Shown: piece after piece, positions 22,759-34,444 of the stretch
Layout: the number at the start of each line of letters is the position of its first letter
Numbering within the stretch: position 1 is the first letter of the stretch
The notes under the pieces: model-generated
Seen by the model: the letters and a program-made list of their open reading frames with translations, nothing else
What the model was told of the DNA's origin: nothing
Database searches by the model: none
Source of the DNA: Rachicladosporium sp. CCFEE 5018
Lineage: Eukaryota; Ascomycota; Dothideomycetes; Cladosporiales; Cladosporiaceae
Assembly (NCBI GenBank): GCA_002077045.2
Contig: KZ111202.1
Location: 24,726-88,725 of the forward strand
DNA: 64,000 nucleotides
Direction of reading: 5' to 3'
Translations under genes and position numbers: made by a program

Positions 22759-25728
22759 CGCATCCGTTACAAGTCGCCGCGAACGTCCAAGGTGAGCTTG
22801 ACATATTCCCGTCCAGCTGACTGGAACTACGGCGCTGTGTGTGCTTTCTCTCAATACCTTTCCTATTCCAGATGCATGACAAGATGAGCATGGCGTACAC
22901 CAAAGGAGGAGACGACTAGGCAATGTATAGGCTGCCATGCATGCCCGCCGTACTTGCCAACAAGAGCTCATATGAACCATGGAAGGTGCGACTCTGACTA
23001 GGATCTCTATCCTGACCTCACCTGTCGTTGACCTCGTGTCTACACTGAAATGCGACCCACTCTTTCGAGATCTCTTTGAGATCGAATCTTGAAGATCATT
23101 GTGGTCAGAGGTCAGCCGCTCGTCCATTACGCAGTCCGCGAACACGGCAAGACAACATACGGTCACGTGCCAGACGAGACAATGGCGAGAGAAACGCGCA
23201 GCACAGAGGAGACATATTCGGATCGAAGAAACAGGACGAAAGAAATGGGAGGGACTCATTCGGCCTCTTCCGGTCGCAGCACTTCTTGCAACTCGTTCGT
23301 GCGATGCAGCGTATGCCAGCACTCTCGGTTCCTCGAGCGAGGCTGTACACGAGGGCTCGATCCTGATTCTTCGCATTTCTTCTCCCAAGCAGTACGCTCT
23401 CCTTATCACTCATGTGGGTGGGCAGCTCGTGGATGGAAGACCAGCTGCAGGCCTCGCGGCAGACTGGCGTGCCTGCGCAAGCGGCAACGGCGCAGCACAT
23501 TTCGCGGACTCTCGTAGTGGAGCCAAGGCAACCTCTAGACCTGCACGTTTGCCATCACTCATATCGATGCACGGACTCAGTACTGCACTGATCAACAAGT
23601 TTGTGAAGCTCATGCTTCCCATCAGGCTCCGGCCCGAGCCAAGGTGCGGTCGATGCAATATTGATGACCACTTAGCATCCCACGCCAGAACATTAGCAAG
23701 CAGGACTACCGCGTGCTGGATGTGCCCACGCCTGTTTCGTACACACAACGCCACTGGGCCAAACGCCTAGAAAGACAAGCGATCAGTCGCCGAAGTGGGC
23801 TACCCCTCTTCCCACCCCATGACTTGCGTGGCTGCGAATCCCCATGGGAGGGCCGAGCAGCGAGTGGTGATGAGTCTGTGCGTCAACATGATCCGCGTCC
23901 AAAGTGTGGGGATGGCGACATGAGAGCGTGGGTGAATGGCTGACTGCGCGAGCACAGACAACAATACTTGGACTCGTATCGCAATGGCTGGGCGTAGGTG
24001 AGTGTGTATCGATCACTGCGCCTAGAGGGCACTCTTGGCAGTCTTCTGCTCAATGTACATGCTTGTTATCGAGTGCGTCAGACGAGTGAAGGCTCTCGCA
24101 GTCCGTACCACCTGTGTCTCATCATAGTCTTGCCTCTTGGCTCCTCCGAGTTGTTGCTGACTCGAGCGTCATGCGTTGCACTTCATCAGGCCCGTACCGA
24201 CAGGATGGGTAGATTGGCGCTTTGCCGCAATACTTACGCTGCGGTATTTCCTTAGCGTGGGGCACACTGCAGCCATCAAGCCAGGTCTCGGAGTACACAG
24301 GCCGATGGCAAGCGACAACTCACTGTAGCTAGGATTGATGTGGCGGGCGAGGACATCAACGCAGCGAGCAAGGTGCAGTCAAGCCAAGAATCTCCGAAGA
24401 GAGTTTGCACGTTCCATCTCATCAGAGATCGCGTCGCACTGGCGCAAGGGACGGTCCCCCTCCGATCCGGGACGGGCTTGGAAACGCACAGATGTTGTCT
24501 ACCAAGGTCAACGCTAGCAGAGTGCATTGGCTTGCTGTCGGAAGTGGTCGCATGAACGAATCGCCAGTGAAAACAGGAATGTAGGCAATCGCAAGCGGCA
24601 AGATCCTCCACTTCAGACAAATGCAGGCAATTGTAAGGGTGAGACATAGAATCATTCGGGCAAGCCATGTCAGCGGGAGATTGCGCGATCCTGTCGAGCA
24701 AAGGCACCAGCGAAAAGTCAATCGCTGCCGGATGCACCCGACGACATCCTGGTGTTCGTGGTCTTTACCCTAAGAATGCCAAGGTCGTGGACTCCCCTCT
24801 TGAAACCTGATTCGGACAGGCATGCTTTACATCGAAATACTACCGTTGTGTTCTTATCAGTATACAGTAACGTGTGCAGCACAATGGAGCGAGCGTGGGT
24901 CTGGGAAATTCACGGACAAGGCGACTTCGCTCGCTTGAACGATCCCCGACTTTCTCGGCACGACACCGAGACAGAAATGGGAGAAGTCTGGGGTCCGTGT
25001 ACTTTGTAGGGGCCAGGCGCACGAGGGCGGCTACGTGAGGATTCCTTTCTCAGCTGCGTTTCAGGCACAGTCAGCTCGGCCGATTCGTTGCTCTTATGCG
25101 AGGCAGAATCTCAGTGATGTCGCCAGTCCTTTGTGTTGGGCGAGTGCACATGCATGTCCGTCCCAGCAGAACCTCGCACTGCATCTGGGGCTTCCCATCG
25201 ATGCTACGACCCAGCGGGACCACCCAGCGAAAACGGCGCTACTTTCGCTCCTTGAAGAAAATTGAAGATCTAGCCGGACTCCGAGCTAGCGAAACGTGGC
25301 TCGCTCTGATGACAAGTGGAGAGCAGAAGGCATCCCACGCGTTCTCATCAAAGCTACTCGCTGCATTGGATGCAGGGTGTGTGTCGTCTGCGTGCAGCTG
25401 ATCTGCTCTTGTCCGTCAAATCATGCGACGCTCCATGGACCCGCTTTGCGCCATCGCGTCTGATCATTCGTCAACTGACAGCGTGTGCCTGAGCGACTCC
25501 GCTTTCTGCATCAACGCCAACAACCACCAAGGTCCAAGGCCCTCCACGTCTCAGGCTTGCCCTCTGTGGCCCTCGCTTTGAGTACTTCTTTATTCGCGGT
25601 CGCCCACGACTTCATTTTCTTCTGAACACACGCACATCTGTCGCAGCATTGAGTCAGCATATCACACAAAATTCCACCTGATCAACGTTCGGATCCACTT
25701 TCGTCGTACAGCGTCAATTGCCTTCTAC
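22759..25728. other. Gene-poor region before the assembly gap
   Basis: Almost 3 kb with many overlapping ORFs up to 223 codons on both strands. They are rich in Arg, Cys, Ser and Trp, show no motif and contradict one another. I see no intact transposon and no clear tandem repeat. The region borders the N run, so an unassembled repeat nearby is possible. Confidence 0.4.
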
Positions 25729-25828
25729 NNNNNNNNNNNNNNNNNNNNNNNNNNNNNNNNNNNNNNNNNNNNNNNNNNNNNNNNNNNNNNNNNNNNNNNN
25801 NNNNNNNNNNNNNNNNNNNNNNNNNNNN
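25729..25828. other. Assembly gap of 100 Ns
   Basis: Exactly 100 N characters, the usual placeholder for a gap of unknown length. It interrupts the minus-strand gene that starts at 26238. Confidence 0.99.
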
Positions 25829-26238
25829 TTCTCGCACACGATCTGAATCTGAGAGTTGTACATGAAGGCTAATTGATTTGATGATGGCTCTGGCGTGCCA
25901 TCTAGGGCCTCCTCCTCCACGACATCCTCATCAACAGCACCCCTCGGAAGCTGTGCTCCTTCGTTGCCGGCCTGCGAGCCATCGAGACTTGAAAGAGGTG
26001 GGCTAGAAGTGATATCCGTGATTACCTGATTGAGGGCCTGTGATTGAGCACCGCGTGCTGCAAGAGATGAACCAGTTCGACGTGCAGGAGGCTGTGATTG
26101 CGAGCGTGCAGCTCTTCCCTTCTTACTACCACCACCAACACGACGTGATTGCTTGGTCACCTTAGCCGTAGAGGTCACTTCGTTGGCACGCGCCTTGCCA
26201 CTGGGTTCCCGCGTGCGAGGAGGCCTAGGATCCACCAT
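25829..26238 (-). CDS. Unknown protein, truncated by the gap
   Basis: An open frame from ATG at 26238 runs 136 codons into the gap. The first about 75 residues are basic and Ser/Gln/Arg-rich (SRRVGGGSKKGRAARSQSQ). The next part is acidic (VDEDVVEEEALDGTPEP), and it ends with NQLAFMYNSQIQIVCE at the gap. I do not recognise it. Composition looks like a disordered nuclear protein's N-terminus. After the gap the frame would meet a stop within a few codons, but the true gap length is unknown. Head-to-head with SEC23, 512 bp apart. Confidence 0.5.
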
Positions 26239-26750
26239 CTTGAGAGCACACAACCACCAACCACACGAGCAACACGAACAACACCTCAATCAGAGCCTTG
26301 GCATCGACATGAAATGGACCAATGTGGACAATTGAAGTAGGTGTGGGCACGATTGAGGTCACTGTCACCAAATTTACTATGAGGAGCACCTTGAACTTCC
26401 CCGCAACCGACCGACACAGGAAACTGCAAGGAGTGGTATGCGAGCTGGAAGAAGTCGAGGTTTCGATGCCACTCGCAATGCCAAGGCCAACTCTGATTGG
26501 CGCGTGCTTTCGTGGCTACGTTTCTGGAACTCATGTGTTGATATGAGCCACCACCAGCTGTGAACATTTGTCCTCTGTCGTACCTCTGACTATTGCAGTA
26601 GCCTTCCCACCGCTCAGTCTGTCTGGCAAAGCTTCCATCCTGTCCAAGCTGCACGACTATCGGCAATACCGGCGTATGATCGCACTGTAAGCAGCACTCT
26701 AGTCGAGGGACGGTCTGGCAACTGAGCACACCAACTTGAGAGCTGCAAGC
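26239..26750. promoter_or_regulatory. Divergent region upstream of SEC23
   Basis: The 512 bp between the gap-truncated gene and SEC23 should contain both promoters. An AAC-rich tract (near 26245-26290) is the only compositional feature noticed. Confidence 0.35.
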
Positions 26751-29145
26751 ATGGACTACGAAGCGCTGAAGGAGCAGTGGTCGGATATCGAGGATCGCGA
26801 TGGGATCCGGCTGTCATGGAACACCTTCCCATCATCCCGTATGGAGGCAAGCCGTCTGGTAGTACCCATCGGTGCACTCTACACCCCACTGAAGGAGAAG
26901 ACGGACGGCACACCACTCCTCACATACGAGCCCGTGACTTGTAAGCCGCCATGTCGAGCAGTCCTCAATCCCTTCTGCCAGGTCGACATGCGTGCCCGTA
27001 TATGGATCTGCCCTTTCTGCCTGCAGCGGAACAATCTCCCACCCCACTACAAGGACATCAGTGAGAGCGCCATACCACCAGAGCTGCACCCGTCAAACAC
27101 GACCATAGAGTACCGATTGTCGAGACCAGCACCGACGCCACCCATCTTTGTCTTTGTGGTCGATACTTGCCAGGAGGAGGATTCGCTCAAGGCGCTCAAG
27201 GACAGCATTGTCATGTCACTTCAACTGCTCCCTGCACATGCACTCGTCGGCCTCATCACATATGGCACGATGGCCCAAGTGCACGAGATTGGCTACACTG
27301 AGTGCGCGAAGTCTTATGTGTTCCGCGGGAACAAGGACTACACTGCGAAGCAGGTCCAGGAAATGCTTGGTCTGATCCAAGCACCCGGTGCAAGGCCAGG
27401 CATGCCGCCGCAACAACAGCCTGGACGACCATCAGCGCCCGTTGGAGGAGCACAGGCAAGATTTTTGCTGCCCATACAGCAGTGTGAGGTCCAGCTGACG
27501 AATGCACTGGAGGGTCTGCAGCGAGATCCCTGGCCAGTCGCAAACGATAAGCGCGCAATCCGCTGCACAGGCGTTGCACTTTCCGTTGCTGTTGGCCTGC
27601 TCGAGACTAGCTTCCAGAACTCCGGCGCAAGAGTCATGCTCTTCACAGGTGGTCCCGCGACCGAAGGTCCGGGTATGGTGGTCGGACCCGAGCTCAAGGA
27701 GCAGATACGTTCGCATCACGACATCGACCGCGATAACATCAAGTACTATAAGAAGGCACTGAAATTCTACGATGCACTTGCGAAGCGAACAGCACACAAT
27801 GGTCATGTCATCGATGTATTCGCTGGATGTCTCGACCAAGTCGGTCTGCTCGAAATGAAAGGCTTACCGAACAGCACAGGTGGCCACATGATCCTGACAG
27901 ATTCCTTCACCTCGTCGATGTACAAGCAATCTTTTGCCAAGATCTTCGACACGGACGCCGAAGGCAATCTGGCAATGGGCTTCAACGCATCGCTCGAAGT
28001 TCTGACGACGAAGGAGCTGAAGGTCACCGGCCTGATTGGGCATGCTGTCAGCCTGAACAAGAAGTCATCATCTGTTGGTGAGACCGAATGCGGCATCGGC
28101 AACACGTGCAGCTGGAAGATGTGCGGGATAGACCCTGCGGCCTCGTACGGCCTGTACTTCGAGATCGCTGGGCAAGGTGGCCCAGCAGCAGCGTCAATGC
28201 AGCAAGGCCCTCAAAAGGGATTGATCCAGTTCCTGACGTACTATCAACACAGCGCAGGGCAGTATCACTTGCGTGTCACGACTGTCGGCCGTAATATGAG
28301 CGGACCCTCTGGCGACCCCGCCATCGCCCAATCCTTTGATCAAGAAGCAGCCGCAGTCCTCATGAGCCGTATCGCAGTTTTCAAGGCCGAGGTGGATGAT
28401 GGCCCAGATGTCCTCCGATGGGTCGATCGCATGCTCATCCGACTATGCGCCCGCTTTGCCGAGTACCGCAAAGACGACCCTACCAGCTTCCGCCTTGAAA
28501 AGAACTTCACTCTCTACCCGCAGTTCATGTTCCATCTCCGACGCTCACAATTCCTGCAAATCTTCAACAATTCACCCGACGAGACTGCTTTCAATCGGCA
28601 TGTACTCGACCACGAGGACGTCGGCAACTCGCTTGTCATGATCCAGCCAACGCTCGACTCGTACACTTTTGATCAGGATGGTGCTGTGCCAGTGCTTCTC
28701 GACTCTACCAGCATACAACCGCAGACTATTCTGTTGCTCGACACATTCTTCCACATCCTCATCTTCCATGGAGAGACAATGGCTGAGTGGCGGAAAGCTG
28801 GTTACCAGGAGATGGAGGGGTACGAGAACTTCAAGGAGCTGCTTGAGACGCCGAAGGAGGATGCAAGGGTATGCTTTCCCGAATTGCTGTAGTCCTCATC
28901 GCATCCACTAACACATTTCCCAGGAACTCATCCAAGACCGCTTCCCTCTCCCGCGCTTCATCGTATGCGACGCCGGTGGCTCGCAAGCCCGCTTCTTGCT
29001 CGCGAAGCTTAATCCCTCGACGACACACACTAGTAGCAGCTACGGCGGAGTGGCGCAGAGTGCGCAAACCATCTTCACTGACGATGTCAGTCTGCAGACG
29101 TTCATGGATCACTTGATGAAGCTGGCTGTGAGCGGGACGTCGTAG
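26751..29145 (+). CDS. SEC23: COPII coat GTPase-activating protein Sec23
   Basis: Subunit of the inner COPII coat; it stimulates Sar1 GTP hydrolysis and binds cargo during ER-to-Golgi export. Exons 26751-28868 and 28924-29145 give 779 residues, close to the usual length. Features in order are MDYEALKEQWSDIEDRDGIR, the zinc-finger cysteines in KPPCRAVLNPFC and WICPFC, and the trunk domain start PPIFVFVVDTCQEEDSL. The AHALVGLITYGTMAQVHEIG segment, the beta-sandwich and helical regions and the gelsolin domain (LLLDTFFHILIFHG) follow. The second exon supplies DRFPLPRFIVCDAGGSQARF and the conserved end VSLQTFMDHLMKLAV. Without the intron the protein would miss this terminus. Identification is unambiguous. 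Confidence 0.97.
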
Positions 29146-29503
29146 TGCAGGACGCAAGTATGCTGAAGGGGATCGAGCCGAGGTGGATGATTTCTGGCGG
29201 TGATGAAGCACAGCGATGGCGTATTGGTGGCAGCTTGACGGAGATAGAGGTCTTCGTGCTTTGTAAGTCAATGAAAGTTCCTCATCACACATAGTCCAAG
29301 CCGGTCACTTCACCGGCCGCTCGTCGTAGCCTTCACTCACCGCAATAGACTTAGATCGCTAGAGGAGCCGGCACATTGACACGTGCCGCTCATGTCTCTC
29401 TACTGCGTTGCCTCTTCTCCAGTCCGCTTCTCGTACTTGCATCATCTCCCCCTCATAAATTGAACAATACAGCTTGAGCTAAGATAACGTACACCAGACT
29501 GCA
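29146..29503. other. Intergenic, SEC23 to EXR array
   Basis: 358 bp holding the SEC23 3' UTR and the upstream region of array copy 1. Nothing specific seen. Confidence 0.4.
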
Positions 29504-30109
29504 ATGGCACTCAATGCAACCACCATCGAGAAGGACTTCGCGGTGGCTGTAGCAAATGATCCGCTGTTCCGGCTGAGCGGTGAGATACGGAACATGATAT
29601 GGACATATGCCCTCCACCTCCACGACAACGATTGTATACATTATGGCTACGGCGAGGGTGATATCCGAGAACAACAGGCAGCGGTAATCTTCACCTGCCA
29701 CCTAGTTCAGCAGGAAACAGCAGGCATCTTCTAACTGGAGAACACCTACGACATCAATTGTTCCGACTGCAACTCAACGCCTCTTATGGCACTCACATCG
29801 CGCTTCATATCTCTGGGCTTGGATATCACAAAGATCCCGATGTACGATCCACGAGCTGTGTGGGCTGACGGGGGACCGTGGAACTGGTCGAATCTGATGC
29901 TTTGGCTGGAGCGCTATCAGAGTGGTCTCGTTGGGCTATCTGTTGGTCCCGAATTCGAGACGCAGAGCAGCATCGAAGCGTTAGCGATTCAAGGGATGTT
30001 CGCAACTGTGGACAGCCTTCGTCGAACCAAGTGGCCAGACGTTGCGTCTGCGCTCTGTGGACAACGTCCGGTTCTCGTGTGGTGCGACCCAGACTGGGCG
30101 GATGACTGA
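29504..30109 (+). pseudogene. Array copy 1, EXR/F-box-like gene with in-frame TAA
   Basis: The frame opens at ATG 29504 with NDPLFRLSGEIRNMIWTYAL and FTCHLVQQETAGIF. It then hits TAA at 29732-29734 and continues in the same frame with LENTYDINCS, NWSNLMLWLERY and WPDVASALCGQRPVLVW to TGA at 30107-30109. The other copies have Tyr at the stop position (for example SIFYLEN in copy 4), so one base change TAC/TAT to TAA explains it. The remaining 201-codon frame is open with no frameshift, so inactivation is recent, or the base is an assembly error. Splicing out the stop does not look possible here. Confidence 0.75.
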
Positions 30110-30639
30110 GGTCGAATGGACCTCCGAGGAGGATCGACAACCTCTCAGGTCGAAGGTTAGCCCAGTGTTGCTGAGCTCCCTTACGAACCTCGTAGCCATG
30201 CTAACGCATGTCAGAATTCGCATTCACTTCGAAGTCACGAATTTGATAGTAGCGCGAGAAGAGGCAGTCCGGCAACGAGAGTCAGACGTGGTGTCTACCA
30301 AGGTCAGTGTAGACAGGGCTTCGAAGTCAGCCAGGGGAATGTTACCAGTGGAGCGATATTGGACTCTGTCTCCTCGGCGCCATGACATCGATCGAGACCT
30401 TAGACGATAGAGTAGGTGTGACTACTTCCAGCGCGTTGCACTGCGTGATCATGTAGCTGAAGCGCGGTAGCAGTGAAGTCTCAGTGGTACCCTACGGTGT
30501 AGCTGCGGGTCGCACCTGCCTGTTGAGACTCGACACTTATTTGGGGTCCCCCAAGAGTACTTGTCACCTAATGAAAGACTTCATCTACTACCTCACATTA
30601 AACACCGACGACACGCAGGGTTCACATCGATCCCGCAAC

Positions 30640-31209
30640 ATGGCGAAACAGGAATCGAAACACAGCAAGAAAGCACTCACATCCTGGGCGATAGCGAATT
30701 CACCACTGTTGAGACTCAGCGGTGAGGTCCGCAACATCATCTGGCGCTTTGCCGTCACGAGCGACCAGCCTGTAGTCTACACAGGCACTGGAGTCGAAGA
30801 ACCTTCGCTTCTGTTTACCTGCCACGCGATACGCAAGGAGGCAAGAAGCATATACCATCTCGAGAACGCAGTGGTCTGCACGGGCGCATCGTACGACACA
30901 ACGTCGCTGCTCCAGTATCATCTCAAGATGTCGTCAATAGGCTTCCGTGAGAAGATGCCCATGGTCTTCCAGGAGAACGCTAAGGGGACGAATTGGCCGA
31001 ACCTCAAGTTATGGTTGGAACGCTTCCACACTCGAGAGCTTGCGTTGTGCCCGGACTGGCCTCATTCATATCTCGCGGAACGCTGCATCATTGATGTCAT
31101 GTTCCTGACGGTGGAAAGATTGTGGGACCATCCCTGGGAACTTGTTGAGAGCTTGCTGGAGATGCAGCATCGTTCGCTTGTTGCACTCAACAGTGGTTGG
31201 GCGGCGTGA
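30640..31209 (+). CDS. Array copy 2, EXR/F-box-like protein
   Basis: 189 residues from ATG 30640 (MAKQESKHSKKAL); the frame is open further upstream, but those residues resemble no other copy. Motif 1 is SPLLRLSGEVRNIIWRFAV and motif 2 is EEPSLLFTCHAIRKEARSIY followed by HLEN. WPNLKLWLERFH and the C-terminal HPWELVESLLEMQHRSLVAL are also conserved. No signal peptide, membrane segment or catalytic motif is visible. LxxEL-R-x-I-W resembles the first helices of an F-box, so a role as an adaptor is possible but is only inference. Confidence 0.8.
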   Translation: MAKQESKHSKKALTSWAIANSPLLRLSGEVRNIIWRFAVTSDQPVVYTGTGVEEPSLLFTCHAIRKEARSIYHLENAVVCTGASYDTTSLLQYHLKMSSIGFREKMPMVFQENAKGTNWPNLKLWLERFHTRELALCPDWPHSYLAERCIIDVMFLTVERLWDHPWELVESLLEMQHRSLVALNSGWAA

Positions 31210-31749
31210 TACCTGGCGTGTGAAGCAATGATGTTAAGCGTACGTTGCAACTGGGCGTGGACAGGTCTTACGGCCCACACTGACGAGTATTGAAGACGCC
31301 CTGCACCACCCTGATAGCCGGGCCAAGGCTGGATTGTCATGAATGTGAGGCAAGACCTCGTTATCGATCGGCGCGAGTCGGGTGCGTGGGACGATATAAG
31401 TGCTTGTGGCACAGGATTCACAAGAGCGAGGTTCCGTTGGGTTGGGCGGCGAGATCACTATCGTCACTTCGTGGAAGCACCGTATTGCTATTGGTGAGAA
31501 CCAGGATGGCGTTGGGAGCAGAGATTGGAGGTCATTTGGGTAGAAGATAAGGGCGGGTCACGAATTTGCGGTTGTCAGATTCCGTAAATTTGACTGGTAG
31601 CTGACCTTCCGATCGCTGCTACTTGGCTGTCCACAAGTATGCTTCGGTACCGCCTACAGTAGGTCGTTGGCTTTTCATCATCTCTCCTATCTCCTTCTTC
31701 CCGCGTTCGCATCCTCGATCACGTTTGTCCGCGGTCTCGGAACAAATAG

Positions 31750-32316
31750 ATGATGGCAGGGCCAGGTGGACCGAACCTCGACAGCTTGTCGCTGTCGGCG
31801 TCTCCCTCGCCAATTCTCAAGCTCAGTGGTGAGCTGCGGAATATAATTTGGCGCTTTGCTACGTCGGGGGAAAAGATCAAAATCACTAGGTCTGGGATCA
31901 AGGAACCGGCTCTGCTCACTATCTGCCATCAAATCCGACGAGAGGTAGCCAGCAGTTGCTACCTCGAGAACAAGATAGTGAGTAGGATTAGCATTTGTGG
32001 CCTCAGAGCGCTGCGTATGCTTGATAGGAGAGCCGCCTCTCTCGGCCTACGTGGGGGACCGCTTGGTGTATGGCTCGATACACGCCGTACAAGGAAGAGG
32101 AACTGGTCATATCTCAAGACCTGGCTGGACCTGTACCGTGCCGAACACACACGGATCACGTTGCGTGAGAATCCTGGGAATGGCATTGAGGAGCTTTACA
32201 TACGACATATGTTCCGATGTGTAAGTGAAATGGCGACCTTACCGAGCCAGGTTGTGGACTTTGTACACGAAGAGCAGCACTGTGTGCTTGTATGCTTGTG
32301 CCGTGCGTGGAAGTAG
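31750..32316 (+). CDS. Array copy 3, EXR/F-box-like protein (divergent)
   Basis: 188 residues. Motif 1 is SPILKLSGELRNIIWRFAT and motif 2 is IKEPALLTICHQIRREVASS followed by CYLENKI. The middle is the most divergent of the array: basic (DTRRTRKRNWSYLKTWLDLY) and lacking the YxSTxLL block. The C-terminus ends LVCLCRAWK. The frame is intact. It begins with two Met codons, and the second (31753) is equally likely to be used. Confidence 0.78.
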   Translation: MMAGPGGPNLDSLSLSASPSPILKLSGELRNIIWRFATSGEKIKITRSGIKEPALLTICHQIRREVASSCYLENKIVSRISICGLRALRMLDRRAASLGLRGGPLGVWLDTRRTRKRNWSYLKTWLDLYRAEHTRITLRENPGNGIEELYIRHMFRCVSEMATLPSQVVDFVHEEQHCVLVCLCRAWK

Positions 32317-32521
32317 ACTGTAGGGCCACCGAGGACTCGAGCTCGAAAGTGCTTGTTAACAGTGGGCCAGAAATGCAGGCCGAGGGTCGCGCCTTCCTGA
32401 ACAGGCGGCGAGGTCGTGTCGATGCACTTCGTGATTCTGCTGTCACTACTTCATCACTCCCAACTATAATGGCAGCGAGTGCACCATCGAACCGCCTTCA
32501 ACGAAACCACAGACACGCAAC

Positions 32522-33088
32522 ATGACCACCACCTGCGCCGCGGTTTCAGAGTCACCACTGTTGAGACTCAGTGGCGAACTGCGAAATGTCCTCTGGCGCT
32601 TGGTTGTGATTCAAGAGGACCACGTCCCGTACACGAATACTGGTGTCGAGGAGCCGGGATTATTGCTTGTCTGCCATGCCACTCGTAGTGAGGCAGCAAG
32701 CATCTTCTATCTCGAGAACAAGATACTTGCACATGTACCGTCATACGACCCGACATCACTCGTGCTACTCAAGCAAAGATTTCTCGCACTAGATCTGACG
32801 ACCGCTGATCACAGTTGCATCGAGTTGAGCATAGGGGGAGCCGCGGACTGGTCGAACCTCCAGAAGTGGCTCAAACTAATCTTCACCAATGCGTTGAGGA
32901 GGAAGCCCACTTACGACTCGCAAACAACGGTACAAGAGTCGATCATCGTCGGCATGTTCCGCATGGTCACGGCGATGCGAGGGCAGGAAATGTCTTGGAA
33001 ATTGGTCGCAAGTCTCTTGGAGGATCAGCGCCGGACACTGGCTTTGCTACGTCCCGGATGGGAATTGAAGTCTGCCACGCACGAGTGA
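32522..33088 (+). CDS. Array copy 4, EXR/F-box-like protein
   Basis: 188 residues. MTTTCAAVSESPLLRLSGEL continues RNVLWRLVV, then EEPGLLLVCHATRSEAASIF with YLENKIL, SYDPTSLVLLKQRF, DWSNLQKWLKLI and the terminal MSWKLVASLLEDQRRTLALL. It is closest to copy 2 in the first half (same SPLLRLSGE and GVEEP phrases), which suggests a recent duplication. Its upstream spacer (205 bp) is the shortest in the array. Confidence 0.8.
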   Translation: MTTTCAAVSESPLLRLSGELRNVLWRLVVIQEDHVPYTNTGVEEPGLLLVCHATRSEAASIFYLENKILAHVPSYDPTSLVLLKQRFLALDLTTADHSCIELSIGGAADWSNLQKWLKLIFTNALRRKPTYDSQTTVQESIIVGMFRMVTAMRGQEMSWKLVASLLEDQRRTLALLRPGWELKSATHE

Positions 33089-33489
33089 ACTCGTAGGTGC
33101 AAACATCATATGGAATCGCAAGCCCAGTGCTCGTTAAGAGAACTGCGCAGCATATGCGAACGAAGGACAAGTAAATTGGCGGCGGAGAAGGACGAACGTC
33201 TGTTCAGGTCAACAGCAGGGCTCGAGTATCGAAGGCACAGCTCCAGTCTGGATGGCGATGATCAAGGGGCGCAGCATCAGGTAATCGCGTAGAGCCTCCG
33301 AATGGTGGTGGCTTTCTCGCCCATGAATCAGGAGTGCAGGCACGACCTTCGCCGGTCGTGCCTACCAATCGAGCATGCAATCACTCAATGTGACCCACTT
33401 CGTAGATCTTGTGCAGCGCCTGACAGATACTCACGACACTTCGTTGTCATCACTCCATCTCTTCCAAGCGCACGTCCCATTACGATTTG

Positions 33490-34068
33490 ATGATGTCGAA
33501 GGACCTCAAGGCTACCAGCTCGGCAATCGCGCACTCGCCTCTGTTCACCAAACTGTCTGGCGAGCTGCGCAATCGCGTGTGGAGCTTGACCATCTCCGGA
33601 GACAGAGTCATCAACATGTCTCCCACGACCCATGTGGAGCCGGGTTTGCTGACGGCGTGTCGACTCATTCGCGAAGAAGCTGGTAGCCTGTACTACTACG
33701 ATAACAAGTTCCGCGTCGTCTGCGCTCGCTACAATTCGACTGCGCTCTTGATAGCGAGTCGCAAGTTCACGGCCTTCAAGGTCCCGTTGGGTGGAAAGCA
33801 CGGCTACACAATCGATTTCGATGGCACGCCCAGCTGGTCAAATTTGATCATCTGGCTGGAGCGGATCCACGCTGGAAGCCTCGCGTGCCCGGCACTCAAT
33901 GTTGTAGACGCCGGAATCGATACAAGGGTTCTCCATGGGACGTTTCAGACAGCGGCGGGGTTGCGCGACATACCGTGGTCCAGGGTGGAAGCATTGCTGA
34001 AGTGGCAACGGGCGGTGCTAGTGAAGATCAATTCGGCCTGGGGTGAAGAGCCGAGAGATCAAGAGTAA
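33490..34068 (+). CDS. Array copy 5, EXR/F-box-like protein
   Basis: 192 residues from ATG 33490; a second ATG follows at once. Motif 1 is SPLFTKLSGELRNRVWSLTI and motif 2 is VEPGLLTACRLIREEAGSLY followed by YYDNKF. Also RYNSTALLIASRKF, SWSNLIIWLERIHAG and WSRVEALLKWQRAVLVKIN. It shares the TKLSGELRN phrase and the C-terminal LKWQR..LVKIN block with copies 6 and 7, so copies 5-7 form a subgroup distinct from 2-4. Confidence 0.8.
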   Translation: MMSKDLKATSSAIAHSPLFTKLSGELRNRVWSLTISGDRVINMSPTTHVEPGLLTACRLIREEAGSLYYYDNKFRVVCARYNSTALLIASRKFTAFKVPLGGKHGYTIDFDGTPSWSNLIIWLERIHAGSLACPALNVVDAGIDTRVLHGTFQTAAGLRDIPWSRVEALLKWQRAVLVKINSAWGEEPRDQE

Positions 34069-34444
34069 AGAGCCACATGGAAGCAGTACCATCGAAAGGT
34101 TTGTTCGAATAACAGCGTTGGATACTCTGTCAGTGGACTAAGCGATTCCCAGGGTCTTCGAATTATAGCAGTCGACGATAGCACAGAAGCTGCGAGGACC
34201 ATACTCAGTAGCGACGAAGCTGGCGGCATGTTTGAGAGGTTCGATGTTCCTAGATATGGCAACACCGTAATCGTTCCTGCCAGTCTATTCGTGCTTCGGA
34301 AGCTCTTCTCCGTCGTTCCTACCGTTCGAAGCCATTTTTCACTTCCCTCGCAGAATCCACGTCCTCAGATCTTCACGCTCGCTTCACGATCAACAAACAT
34401 CGCATCTTTGCCGACCGCCCATATGCGATACGCTCGCTCCTGAT

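Noticed and set aside
22738..23409. 223-codon minus-strand ORF upstream of the solitary EXR gene
   Set aside because: Its end overlaps the proposed first exon, but the upstream part is Cys/Arg/Ser-rich with no motif, so I did not extend the gene into it.
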